Notes under the pieces: generated by a model
The model's input: the letters and a program-made list of their open reading frames with translations, nothing else
Database searches by the model: none
Told to the model about the DNA's origin: nothing
Part shown: piece by piece, positions 8,282 through 16,740 of the stretch
Layout: each line of letters starts with the position of its first letter
Numbering within the stretch: position 1 is the first letter of the stretch
Source: Streptomyces cyaneochromogenes
GTDB lineage: Bacteria; Actinomycetota; Actinomycetes; Streptomycetales; Streptomycetaceae
Direction of reading: 5' to 3'
Length of the DNA stretch: 64,000 bases
NCBI RefSeq assembly: GCF_003963535.1
Contig: NZ_CP034539.1
Coordinates: 5,456,001-5,520,000 of the forward strand
Made by a program: the position numbers and the translations under genes

Positions 8282-9853
8282 ATGCTTCTGAAACGCACTA
8301 TGCAGGTCGGCCGCTATGGCACCGAGCACGGTCGGCGGATGACCGGCGATGAGGGCCGGGCCGACGTCGACGCAGAGGAGCGGCCTTCCCGCCCGCTCCG
8401 CCCCGGCCCGCGGCCGGCGAGGGTCTCGCCCCTCGTGACGGAGCTGCTCGACCGGCACTGGGCGCCCGTCCTGGAGTACGCGACGCTGTGCACGAATTCC
8501 CCCCAGGCCGCCAAGGCCCTCGCGCAGGCGGCCTTCCGGCGGCAGCTCGACAGCGCGGCCGGGCCGACCTTCCCGTGGCGCTGCCATCTGCTCGGCGCCG
8601 TCATCGAGACCGCTGAGGAGTGGGATGCCGACGAACGGCGCTTCGACCTGCGGGAGGGCCTGCGCACCGAGGCGGACGGGCAGGAGCCGTCCGCGATGGT
8701 CCTGCGGCGCGACCGGCATCTGCTCCTCCATGGCTTCCAGCAGCTTCCCGAACAACTGCGGTCGTTGCTGTGGCACACCGAAGTCGAGGCAGAGGACCTT
8801 GCGGAGGCCGCCTCCCATGCCGGACTGGACCTGGCCACGGCCCGCGCCAAACTTCGCGGTGCCCGCGCCCGGTTACGTGCCGTGTGCCGTCAGGCCCACC
8901 TCGACTTCGCGCCCGAGGAGGACTGCCGCCGCTACAACCGCCTCATCGACGTCGCCACCGACCGCAGTCAGGTCACGGAGGCCGTGCCGGACCTGCACCA
9001 CCATCTGACGGAATGCGCGTACTGCCGAGCCGCCACGAACCAGCTCGACCAGACACCGGAGCGCCTGCCCTTGCTGCTCGCCGAAGCGGTGCTGGGCTTC
9101 GGCGCGGAGGACTACCTCACCCTCTGCCGAGCCCGACGCTCGTATGCGTCCACGGCGGTGCCCGCATCCCATGCGCCGCCACAAGCCCGGCCCTTGTACA
9201 CGCCAGTGGCCCGCGCGACGATGCGCAGGGCTCGACGGGCAGCTCGTCGCCGAGCGGGCCTCCTCTTCGGCGGGATCGTCATCACCTCGGGGGTCCTCAT
9301 AGGAGCAGTCACCGGAATCCTCCTCAGTGGCTCCCTGACCGGCCCCGGGGCCGATGCCGGGACAGCGGAACCCACCCCCACGCAGACCACGTCCCCCCAA
9401 GCCACCCCCGTCGGCAACCCGCCGACCCCGGTCCTGAACGCCCGCTTCCACAACGTGGCGACCGGTCTGTGCCTCGACATCGGGAACCGTGACGCGGTCG
9501 CAGGCGCCACCGCGGTGACCTCCACGTGCGCGCCCGTGGCCACCCAGTTGTGGGACTTGGGCCCGGACGGGCTGCTGCGCAGCCATGCCGACCCGGGCCT
9601 GTGCCTGGACTCGGCAAAAGTCTTCGAGCTCGAAATGCGTCCGTGCCCCGAGGCCGCCGATGACTGGGCCGCGGACTTCCAGTTCGTCCTGTCGGACGGC
9701 GGACTGCTCATCCCGGGCCGGAACAGTCGACTTGCGGTGACGCCGGCCGCCACTCGCCAGGTGGTGGGTGTTCCTGTCGTACTCAGGGAACTGGACGCGT
9801 CATTCCCGAGTGGGTTCGAGCGCTGGCTGACTGAAGCGGGCCCCAGGCCGTGA
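8282..9853 (+). CDS. Sigma-like / zinc-finger / TM / ricin-lectin fusion protein
   Basis: From ATG 8282 (G-rich stretch just before it) this is a 523-residue protein; ATG 8339 is an alternative. The first about 200 residues are helical and resemble sigma-70 regions 2 and 4 (LPEQLRSLLWHTEVEAEDLA... TARAKLRGARARLRAV). An HHHLTECAYC cluster near residues 238-247 has the H-x3-C-x2-C form of anti-sigma zinc fingers. One membrane helix (GLLFGGIVITSGVLIGAVTG) lies near 326-349. A Pro/Thr-rich linker then leads to a ricin-type beta-trefoil lectin (NVATGLCLDIG, DPGLCLDS) from about residue 384. I infer a membrane protein whose outer lectin domain may sense a glycan and whose inner part may act on transcription. 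Confidence 0.8.
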   Translation: MLLKRTMQVGRYGTEHGRRMTGDEGRADVDAEERPSRPLRPGPRPARVSPLVTELLDRHWAPVLEYATLCTNSPQAAKALAQAAFRRQLDSAAGPTFPWRCHLLGAVIETAEEWDADERRFDLREGLRTEADGQEPSAMVLRRDRHLLLHGFQQLPEQLRSLLWHTEVEAEDLAEAASHAGLDLATARAKLRGARARLRAVCRQAHLDFAPEEDCRRYNRLIDVATDRSQVTEAVPDLHHHLTECAYCRAATNQLDQTPERLPLLLAEAVLGFGAEDYLTLCRARRSYASTAVPASHAPPQARPLYTPVARATMRRARRAARRRAGLLFGGIVITSGVLIGAVTGILLSGSLTGPGADAGTAEPTPTQTTSPQATPVGNPPTPVLNARFHNVATGLCLDIGNRDAVAGATAVTSTCAPVATQLWDLGPDGLLRSHADPGLCLDSAKVFELEMRPCPEAADDWAADFQFVLSDGGLLIPGRNSRLAVTPAATRQVVGVPVVLRELDASFPSGFERWLTEAGPRP

Positions 9854-9879
9854 ATGAATCAGGCCCATCCCTTCCGTGC

Positions 9880-11025
9880 TCATACGGGAACCCACGCCTG
9901 GACGGTGGCTCCGCCGTCCTCATTGCGGCCCATGCTCAGCCGTCCGCCCACCCGTGCCAGACGCTCGGACATGGCGGCCACGCCCAGCCCCTCACGTGTC
10001 CGTCCGGCAGGAGGGAGGCCCACACCGTCGTCGGCAATCTGCACGGTGACCCCCTTGGAGGCGGCGAACACACTGACCACGACGGATCGAGCCCGGGCGT
10101 GTTTCTCCACGTTCAACAGTGCTTCCTTCGCCGTGTCGGTGAGCGCTCTGACATGCGCTGACGGCAGTGGCGGCAGCTCGGTGACGGTGATGAGCCGGGC
10201 GACGATGCCGGTACGTTCCTGGAAGGCCCGGCAGTCGCCGCGCAGGGCCACCCCCAGCGCGACCCGGTCCGGCGGAGCATTCAGCGCGTGCAGCGACCCG
10301 CGCAGTGCGGCTGCGGCTTCGGCCGCCTGTTGTTCGAGGTCGCTCAGTCGACCGTGGAGCGTGTCTCCCGGGGGCAGTTCGGCGAGGAGACCGCGGATGC
10401 CGGCGCCGATGGTGAAGAGCATGGCCCCGACGGTGTCGTGGAGATCGAGGGCCACCCGCCGTCGTTCCTCGTGCACCGCCACCTCGGCAGCATGCCGGGT
10501 TCGCTCGGCGACGACCGCCGCGGCCGCCGCTCGTGCGCCGGCCTGCTCGAAGAGCTGTGTCGCCCGGTCGTCGTACGACGCCGCGAACCGGTTGGCGCCG
10601 TACAACACGCCCAGCAGCCGGTCCCCGTGCACCATGGGTACGGCGATCATGGCGCCTACGTCCTCGGCCTGCACCACGGGGTTGAAGTGGTGGGTGATGG
10701 TCGCCGCCCGCGTGTAATCCCTCACCCACAGCGGGCGGCGTTCGACGAGAACCTGCCCGCCCAGTCCACGGCCCGCCGGAATGACAAGTCCATTGACCTC
10801 GGGCGAGCGGATGTTCAGCGTATGCCTCAGGACAAGACTGTCCGTGCCGTGGGGTTCACCGACCCAGGCCGCGTCGACGCCGCACTGGACGGGCACGGTC
10901 TCCACAACCCGGCGTATCGCGGCGGCACCGTCGAACAAGGCGAGAATCTCTTTGTACTCCGCGGCGAGTTCGAACAACTCGTCGGGCGGCGGTGGCCTTT
11001 GTTGTTTTCGCACCACGGCAATCAT
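9880..11025 (-). CDS. GAF-domain sensor histidine kinase (HK2, orphan)
   Basis: This 381-residue kinase is collinear with HK1 at 2679 from end to end. It has the same GAF block (GLGGQVLVERRPLWVRDY, MIAVPMVHGDRLLGVLYG), H196 in ALDLHDTVG, N-box KEALLNVEKH and G-box IADDGVGLP. The ATG at 11025 has GGAAGG 8 nt upstream; the frame stays open further up but that part is not similar to HK1. No response regulator gene lies beside it: downstream it converges with the lectin gene. HK2 may therefore signal to the regulator at 2002. The dyad at 11271 sits in its upstream region. Confidence 0.93.
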   Translation of the reverse strand: MIAVVRKQQRPPPPDELFELAAEYKEILALFDGAAAIRRVVETVPVQCGVDAAWVGEPHGTDSLVLRHTLNIRSPEVNGLVIPAGRGLGGQVLVERRPLWVRDYTRAATITHHFNPVVQAEDVGAMIAVPMVHGDRLLGVLYGANRFAASYDDRATQLFEQAGARAAAAAVVAERTRHAAEVAVHEERRRVALDLHDTVGAMLFTIGAGIRGLLAELPPGDTLHGRLSDLEQQAAEAAAALRGSLHALNAPPDRVALGVALRGDCRAFQERTGIVARLITVTELPPLPSAHVRALTDTAKEALLNVEKHARARSVVVSVFAASKGVTVQIADDGVGLPPAGRTREGLGVAAMSERLARVGGRLSMGRNEDGGATVQAWVPV

Positions 11026-11659
11026 GGTATGGCGCCTTCCAGGGGTCGAACAGGTCCAACCGGCCGGTAACAAAAGGGCTTTCAGTGTCGACTGCCGGCA
11101 GAACCTTGTTTCGGCTCTACGGCGGACCTTTCGGATTTGCCCCATTCTCGGCTGGCGTGGAGCGTGGTGCTGGTCGGGAAATGCCCCAGGGCATGGCAAA
11201 TGGGACTCGCTGGGACGCAACTGGGTCGAAGCAAGGGGCCACAACCATCCCGACCTCGTTCGTTCTCCAACGCCATCTCCATATGGAGACCTCCGTCGGA
11301 CAGGACGGAAAGTCCTTTGGCGGTCCGCCACTTAATGACCTTATCGAGCGTGAACCGCTGCCCGGACGACGCCCGAGGGCTGGCGTTCTTGCGGCTGTCC
11401 GAAGATTTCTGTCCGTCCAGCGATGGGGCGAATGCAATTCGCTGACTTTCGAGTGTCTGCCGGGTCCGACCGTCAAGCACTGGAGGTCCGTCCTGTGGAC
11501 TGAGCTTCCAGGCACGGAGATGTGAAGCCCTGCTGGCCTCCGAGGTGCCTGGATAGCCGGCGCAGCGCAGGGGGCAGTGTGCGATTGTCAGTGGCTTCCC
11601 GTATCACTCGGTGTGCAAACGATCAGCGGCCGCGGGAGCCAGACCAGTGGGTGGGGTAC
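11026..11659. other. Long upstream region of HK2, no gene seen
   Basis: This 634-bp gap separates HK2 from the next plus-strand gene. It holds the dyad at 11271-11295. Open frames across it have no protein-like composition and no similarity that I recognise. It may be promoter DNA for both flanking genes, or remains of lost sequence. Confidence 0.6.
11271..11295. promoter_or_regulatory. Conserved dyad, copy 3
   Basis: The core CTCCATATGGAG is a perfect 12-bp palindrome. Over the 25 bp from CGCCATCTCC to GAGACCTCCG it differs from copy 1 (3881) by a single central base. The bases before the block are also alike in the two copies (GTTCCGTTTCC versus GTTCGTTCTCC). It lies about 250 bp upstream of HK2. 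Confidence 0.65.
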
Positions 11660-12787
11660 ATGACTGATCAACCGGTGTTCGTGCTGGGCGAGGAACTGCA
11701 GCCCCTGGAGCTTGCCGGGTTCGAGACCGAGGCGGAGTTCCAGGAGCTGCTCGCGCGCCACCCACGTGTATTGGACTTCGGCTCGCTGGCCGATGGTCGG
11801 CCGCTGCGGCTGGTGCTGGTGGCCCGGGAGATGGGGGTCTCGACAAGCACGGAACGCGGCCCGGCGTACTGGCTCGACCATCTCTTCGTCGACGCCGACG
11901 GCGTGCCGACCTTGGGGGAGGTCAAGCGGGCGACCGACACCCGGATCCGGCGCGAGGTCGTCGGCCAGATGCTGGACTACGCGGCGAACGCGGCCCGTTA
12001 CTGGCCAGCCGCACTTCTGCAACGCTCCTTCGAGGACACCCGCGCCAAGGACGGCCGGTCACTGGAGGAGGCGTACGGGGACCTCCTCGGCGAGCGTTCC
12101 GCCGAGGAGTTCTGGGTGATGGTGGAAGAGCGGCTGACGGCCGGGCAGATGCGGTTGCTGTTCGTCGCCGACCGCATTCCGCTGGAGCTGCGGGCGATCG
12201 TCGAGTTCCTGAACCGGCAGATGCGGCGAACGGATGTGTACGCCGTCGAGCTGACCCAGTACCGAGGCGGCGGAGACCTCCGGGTCCTCGTCCCCCGCAT
12301 TCACGGGGAGGTTGCCACGGCGGCGAAGTCTCCCTCTGACGGCCGCACCCGGCGGAAGACCACCCGGGCAGACATGGACGCGGCAATACAGTCGCGCCCC
12401 AATCCGGAAGTACGGCGCCTCGCGACCGCCCTGCTTGATCACGTATTCGCGTTCGGAGATCGCCGGTCTCAGCCGTCGAGGTGTCTCGCAGGAGAGGCTT
12501 CCGAAGGGCTCGGTTCCTTCCGGGATAGGTCTTCGGCGCGACCGTTTGACTCTGCATCTGTGAGATGCCGCTGCGCATTGAGGAAGTCGACTTTGATGAG
12601 CGCGCTGACTATCGTGCCGGCGCACGCAACGACGGCACCGACCAGACCATCCACGACCTGCTGCGCTGGCAGGTGCGGGTTCGGCACGATGTGGGACCGC
12701 CACGAGGTACGGGTGCGGCGCGGCGAACACAAGCACTTCCGGCGCCCTGAGGTCGGCGACCTGACGCTGGTCATCGACGTCATGTGA
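11660..12787 (+). CDS. PD-(D/E)XK nuclease-like protein with replaced C-terminus
   Basis: From ATG 11660 the frame gives 375 residues. Residues about 60-125 have a PD-(D/E)XK look: an acidic LDHLFVDADG, then PTLGEVKRATDTRIRREVVGQMLDY, where E-V-K is the catalytic pair seen in this nuclease fold. Residues 140-240 are helical and protein-like. After about residue 260 (LLDHVFAFGD) the composition turns into random Ser/Arg/Cys-rich sequence, and the last 32 residues are the tail of an unrelated MmyB-type regulator. I infer that the natural C-terminus was lost by a deletion or insertion and that only the first about 250 residues are native. It may still be functional if the nuclease core is enough. 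Confidence 0.65.
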   Translation: MTDQPVFVLGEELQPLELAGFETEAEFQELLARHPRVLDFGSLADGRPLRLVLVAREMGVSTSTERGPAYWLDHLFVDADGVPTLGEVKRATDTRIRREVVGQMLDYAANAARYWPAALLQRSFEDTRAKDGRSLEEAYGDLLGERSAEEFWVMVEERLTAGQMRLLFVADRIPLELRAIVEFLNRQMRRTDVYAVELTQYRGGGDLRVLVPRIHGEVATAAKSPSDGRTRRKTTRADMDAAIQSRPNPEVRRLATALLDHVFAFGDRRSQPSRCLAGEASEGLGSFRDRSSARPFDSASVRCRCALRKSTLMSALTIVPAHATTAPTRPSTTCCAGRCGFGTMWDRHEVRVRRGEHKHFRRPEVGDLTLVIDVM

Positions 12788-12877
12788 TTCGGCGACGACG
12801 GCCAGCGGATGACGGTCTACCAGGCCGAGCCCCGCAGCGCCGACGAGGCGGCGCTCGGGAAGCTCGCCGCGCGCTGA
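12689..12877 (+). pseudogene. Tail fragment of an MmyB-type XRE regulator
   Basis: The text WDRHEVRVRRGEHKHFRRPE followed by VGDLTL is the ligand-binding domain end of Streptomyces MmyB-like regulators. It is cut by TGA at 12785-12787 and continues in the same frame as FGDDGQRMTVYQAE to a final TGA at 12875, the usual end of this family. The whole N-terminal helix-turn-helix and most of the sensor domain are missing. The end of the LysR gene overlaps it on the other strand. Confidence 0.75.
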
Positions 12878-13779
12878 CCGGGTCCACCGATGCCGCCGTC
12901 ATCGGATGACCGGCCGCCTGAGCGAGCCAGCAACCCCGCCCAAGGGCTGTCGCCGAGAGTGACCAGGACGAACCGGCGGCGCGGCGGGTCGGACACGAAC
13001 GGCCGCCACGCCATCCCCGCGTCCGCTGTGAAGCTGTTCCGGCTTCGCAGGCCCACCAGGTTCTCGCTGGTGCGCAGGTGGCGGCAGTACAGCGCCTGGC
13101 TGTGCGCGTCGACGATCCGCAGCTGCGGCGTCCAGCCGTGGCCGGCGAGGTGGGCCAGGACGTCCTCGGCGAAGCGGCGGTTGCGCTCGGCCGGGAACCA
13201 CAGGAGCTCCTGGTCCGCCAGGTCGGCCCAGGACAGGGCGGTGTGCTCGGCCAGCGGGTGGCCGGGGCGCAGCACCACGCCGTGCGGTTCGTCGTCCAGG
13301 GTCAGCGCGGCCAGGCCGTCGATGGGGTGGAAGACGCGCATCACCCCGAAGGCCAGGGCGCCGGTCCGCAACAGGTCGAGCTGCCGCTGGGAGTCGGCCT
13401 CGTCGAACTCGACGGTCAGGGAGCCGTCGTCGGCGAAGATCTGCTCGACGCGGGCCAGCAGGTGCTCCGGAACCGTTCGGCAGACCCCCACCCGGACCGG
13501 GCGGCGCGCGTCGCGCGCCTGGGCCAGCGACGCCTCGATCTCGGCGAGGGCGCGGATGGCGGTCGCGTACAGGATCCGGCCGCCCTCGGTCAGCTCCATC
13601 CCCTTGGGCCTGCGGTGGAACAGCGGGGCGCCGACGCGGCGTTCCAGGGCGCTGATCTGCTGGCTCAGGCTGGGCTGTGCGATCCGCAGCACGCGCGCCG
13701 CCTCGGTCATCGTGCCTTCCTCGGCGACGGTGACGAAGTAGCGGAGATGGCGAAGTTCGACGCCCCGGTGGTCGTGCAC
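12817..13779 (-). CDS. LysR-family transcriptional regulator
   Basis: The GTG at 13779, with AAGGAG 5 nt before it, gives 320 residues. An N-terminal winged helix-turn-helix (LRHLRYFVTVAEEGTMTEAA, QPSLSQQISALERRVGAPLF) is followed by the two-lobed effector domain (VRVGVCRTVPEHLL, VVLRPGHPLAE). The gene diverges from nadC with about 150 bp between them, the classic LysR layout, so it likely controls the nadC-phzF pair and itself. The last about 20 residues are Gly/Ser-rich, run into the MmyB relic and may not be native. Open sequence upstream of the GTG is intergenic. Confidence 0.92.
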   Translation of the reverse strand: MHDHRGVELRHLRYFVTVAEEGTMTEAARVLRIAQPSLSQQISALERRVGAPLFHRRPKGMELTEGGRILYATAIRALAEIEASLAQARDARRPVRVGVCRTVPEHLLARVEQIFADDGSLTVEFDEADSQRQLDLLRTGALAFGVMRVFHPIDGLAALTLDDEPHGVVLRPGHPLAEHTALSWADLADQELLWFPAERNRRFAEDVLAHLAGHGWTPQLRIVDAHSQALYCRHLRTSENLVGLRSRNSFTADAGMAWRPFVSDPPRRRFVLVTLGDSPWAGLLARSGGRSSDDGGIGGPGQRAASFPSAASSALRGSAW

Positions 13780-13928
13780 GGCCGCTCCTTCCTCTCGTGA
13801 TAGGCCCGAGCCTATGGCTTGCCTCCGCACGGCTATTGGCATGAGTCGGATCTCGTGGGTTTTCCTGAGGCGGCCGTCCACGGCCTCGTCGGTCCGGTGA
13901 TCAATCTCTGAGAGCTGAGGAACCACCT

Positions 13929-14822
13929 ATGAAGATGGCCGAGTTCCCCGCGTCGGCTGCGCGGGACAGCGTGGCCGCGGCCCTGGCGGAGGACAGGGCT
14001 GCCGACGACATCACCACCTTGTGGAGCGTCCCAGCAGGCCCGATCGCCACCGCCGAGATCAGTACCCGCCAGCCCGGTGTCGCCGCCGGACTGCCCGTGG
14101 TCCACGAAGTCTTCGCCCAGACCGACGCCGAGGTCGAGGTCGAGACTTTGGTCGCGGACGGCGTGCGGCTGCGGGCCGGGGACGTCCTGGTACGGCTGAC
14201 CGGATCGGCGCGCAGCCTGATCACCGCCGAGCGCACGGTGCTGAACTTCCTGCAGCGCCTGTGCGGCATCGCCACTGTCACCGACGGCTTCGTCCAAGCC
14301 GTGGCCGGAACCCCGGCGCGGATCCTGGACACCCGCAAGACCGCCCCGGGGCTGCGGGCGCTGGACAAGTACGCCGTCACCGCGGGCGGCGGCAGCAACC
14401 ACCGGCTCACCCTGGCGGCGATGGTCCTGCTGAAGGAGAACCACATCGCCGCGGCGGGCGGGGTGACCGCGGCGATCAATGCGGTCCGGAAGGGAATGGC
14501 CGATTCCGGGACGAGCGTGCCGATCGACGTCGAAGTGCAGACCGTCGCGCAGGCCCGCGAAGCCATGGAAGCGGGAGCCGGCTGGCTCATGCTCGACAAC
14601 ATGGAGGTGGCCGACATCGAAGAAGTGATGCGAATGAGGGCCGGCCGTTCCGGCGGTTCGGAGATCCTCCTGGAGGCTTCCGGCAACGTCACCCTGGACC
14701 GGGTTCGCGCCATTGCCGATGCCGGCGTCGACCTCATCTCGATCGGCGCCCTGACGCACAGCGCACCCGCGCTCGACCTGACGATGCTGATCACGATGGA
14801 CGCGGCGCCATGCCCGAGGTGA
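13929..14822 (+). CDS. nadC: Nicotinate-nucleotide pyrophosphorylase (quinolinate phosphoribosyltransferase) homologue
   Basis: The protein has 297 residues, the normal length for NadC. The family turns quinolinate and PRPP into nicotinate mononucleotide, CO2 and PPi in NAD synthesis. Seen here are the N-terminal D(I)T motif (ADDITTLWSVP), ERTVLNFLQRLCGIAT near 99-114, DTRKTAPGLRALDKYAV near 134-150 and GGGSNHRLTL just after, which hold phosphate-binding residues, and GAGWLMLDNME near 217. It sits with phzF and a LysR regulator rather than with nadA/nadB, so it is likely a second, specialised copy. The end overlaps the phzF start by 13 bp. Confidence 0.9.
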   Translation: MKMAEFPASAARDSVAAALAEDRAADDITTLWSVPAGPIATAEISTRQPGVAAGLPVVHEVFAQTDAEVEVETLVADGVRLRAGDVLVRLTGSARSLITAERTVLNFLQRLCGIATVTDGFVQAVAGTPARILDTRKTAPGLRALDKYAVTAGGGSNHRLTLAAMVLLKENHIAAAGGVTAAINAVRKGMADSGTSVPIDVEVQTVAQAREAMEAGAGWLMLDNMEVADIEEVMRMRAGRSGGSEILLEASGNVTLDRVRAIADAGVDLISIGALTHSAPALDLTMLITMDAAPCPR

Positions 14823-15682
14823 CGATCGTCGACGCGTGCCGGCGGCAGGGTCAGGGTGGCAGTCCGACCGCCGTTGTCGACGACGCGCCCTTCACCGATG
14901 CCGAGCGACGGCGCATCCCTGCCGTGACAGGCACCTCGCACGCGGTCTTCATCACTGCGGTGGACGGCGAGGATCAGGCTCGACCGTCGTATCGGCTCCG
15001 GTTCTTCACCGGCGAAGGCGAGTTGCCCGCCTGCGGTCACGGCACAGTCGCCGCACTGGCGCTGCTCGCTCTGCGCTACAGCGGCGACGCCGATTACCGG
15101 GCCGCGCTGCACACCACAAGTCGCGTATTCGAAGGCTGGGTGAAGCGAGAACACGACGACCTGACGGCCACTTTCGACCCGGGCACGATCAGCCCGCGGG
15201 ACGCCGGGGAACCCGAACTCCCGGCGATCGCGACCGCCCTCGGCCTGACGAGCGAAGCCCTTCCCGACGGCGCCTGCGTGGCCTCACCCGGCCGGCCACG
15301 GCTCCTGTTACCCGTGCGATCGCGCACCGTGCTGGCCGAACTCCGTCCGGACTTCACGGCACTGCGCCATGCCTGTGACCGCTACGGACTGCTGGGCTGC
15401 TACGCCTACTCGATCCCCGATGCGGACGGTCGGGCGGCGGCCCGGATGTTCGCCCCGTCGATCGGCGTCCCCGAGGATGTCGCCAACGCCAACAGCACCG
15501 CATGTCTGGCCGCGTATCTCGCGGATCAGGGCGTCACCGGCATCGCGGTCGACATGGGCGATCACCTCGGCCATCCGTCCACGATCACGGCCAACGCACA
15601 ACGCAGCGCGTCCGGCACCCTGATCCGCCTGGGCGGCGCCGCACAAATCGCGCGCGCCGTCCGCCTTCCCCGGCTCGGCTGA
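14810..15682 (+). CDS. PhzF-family isomerase/epimerase-like protein
   Basis: The protein has 290 residues, beginning at ATG 14810 inside the end of nadC. It shows the two-lobed diaminopimelate-epimerase-like PhzF pattern: an early GGSPTAVV segment near residues 16-23, then FFTGEGELPACGHGTVAALA near 65-85, and in the second half NANSTACLAAYL. Known family members isomerise trans-2,3-dihydro-3-hydroxyanthranilate in phenazine synthesis, but most are uncharacterised. Overlap with nadC implies coupled expression, so an aromatic or pyridine carboxylate is a plausible substrate class; that is inference. Confidence 0.85.
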   Translation: MPEVTIVDACRRQGQGGSPTAVVDDAPFTDAERRRIPAVTGTSHAVFITAVDGEDQARPSYRLRFFTGEGELPACGHGTVAALALLALRYSGDADYRAALHTTSRVFEGWVKREHDDLTATFDPGTISPRDAGEPELPAIATALGLTSEALPDGACVASPGRPRLLLPVRSRTVLAELRPDFTALRHACDRYGLLGCYAYSIPDADGRAAARMFAPSIGVPEDVANANSTACLAAYLADQGVTGIAVDMGDHLGHPSTITANAQRSASGTLIRLGGAAQIARAVRLPRLG

Positions 15683-15788
15683 CACGAAGGCGACTCGCGG
15701 TGGTCAGCAGACCGACAAGGACGGCCGCCGACGCTCGTCCGGGACCAATCCGTAAGTCAGATGCACTCATCCCAACACTGGAGGTTCC

Positions 15789-16082
15789 ATGCCCAAGGGC
15801 TACTGGGTCAGCGTCTACCGCACCATTTCAGACCCTGAGAAGCTGGCTGCTTACAACAAGCTGGCCCGCCTGGCCGTCGATCCCGCGGGCGGCCGGACCA
15901 TCGTCCTTGGCGGTCGGGTCGTGGCGTACGACGCCGGAATCGCCGAGCGCACCGTCCTGGTCGAGTTCGACAGCTTCGAGCAGGCGGTCGCGGTGCGCGA
16001 CAGTGCGGCCTACCAGGAGGCGCTGGCCGCCCTCTCCGACGGCGTCGAGCGCGACTTCCGCATCGTAGAAGGCATCGACTGA
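15789..16082 (+). CDS. DUF1330 family protein
   Basis: This is a 97-residue protein of the dimeric alpha-beta barrel fold. MPKGYWVSVYRTISDPEKLA and the conserved mid part AGGRTIVLGGRV... RTVLVEFDSFEQAV are typical of DUF1330. Function in the family is mostly unknown. It follows phzF by 106 bp and may be a separate unit. A strong terminator lies 55 bp after its stop, closing the cluster. Confidence 0.88.
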   Translation: MPKGYWVSVYRTISDPEKLAAYNKLARLAVDPAGGRTIVLGGRVVAYDAGIAERTVLVEFDSFEQAVAVRDSAAYQEALAALSDGVERDFRIVEGID

Positions 16083-16137
16083 CCGAGGCCCAGTCGGATC
16101 TTCACTGAAGCTATGGCAGAGAGCACCACTCGCTTTG

Positions 16138-16168
16138 AAGCCGGGCCTCCCGTTCAGAGGCCCGGCTT
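16138..16168 (+). terminator. Rho-independent-like terminator after DUF1330
   Basis: Perfect 12-bp stem AAGCCGGGCCTC / GAGGCCCGGCTT with a 7-nt loop. Confidence 0.85.
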
Positions 16169-16287
16169 CGCGCTGCGGTGCCTTGTTCTGGTGTCCATTT
16201 CCCGTCACTGCCCGCAACTGGTGAGGGTGATCTGTCCTCGGAGCCAGTCACTTCCGCACATTGGTCAGTGAGTGACGCGGGCCCTCG

Positions 16288-16506
16288 TCAGAAGGTAAAC
16301 GGGGCGAAGGGGCGAACCGCTTGGATCATGAGGCCGAGCAGTCGGTCGAACTCGGCCCGTTCGTCCTCGGTCATGAGCTGGACGGCGTTGCCGAGGGTTG
16401 TCTGGGTGAGCTGCTCCATGAACGGGGCGAGGAAGAGCTGGAGGGCTTCCGGCGCTTCTTCCACGGTGCGCATGTACTCCTGGTACCGGATGAGCCGTTC
16501 GCGCAT
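16288..16506 (-). CDS. Small hypothetical protein
   Basis: The open frame gives 72 residues from ATG 16506. It is strongly helical and acidic (MRERLIRYQEYMRTVEEAPE... LMTEDERAEFDRLLGLMIQ). The same frame stays open upstream to 16671 with a Pro/Ala-rich stretch but no further start codon, ending next to the IS5-type insertion. The gene may once have been longer. I do not recognise a family. Confidence 0.5.
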   Translation of the reverse strand: MRERLIRYQEYMRTVEEAPEALQLFLAPFMEQLTQTTLGNAVQLMTEDERAEFDRLLGLMIQAVRPFAPFTF

Positions 16507-16740
16507 CTCTTCGAATTCGACGCTGGTGGCCGGTTGTTCGGTGGGAGTCAGGGACGGGGCGGATGGAGGAGGCGGCGCCGCTCCCGCGGTCTCGGCCCTG
16601 CTCGGAGCCCCGTGCGTGGGCGTATTCGTGCAACTTAGGGCACACAGAGGGCACGGAGCCCTCGAATTGGACTAAGGGCTGTCCCGTAAATGATCTCCGG
16701 TTCTCGGTGATGCGGTCTCCCGTTGCGTGGCGTCGCCCGC

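Noticed and set aside
16288..16675. Extending the small helical protein to the IS border
   Set aside because: No start codon exists in the added part, which is Pro/Ala-rich and includes the conserved border block GGGCAC...AGAGGGCAC.
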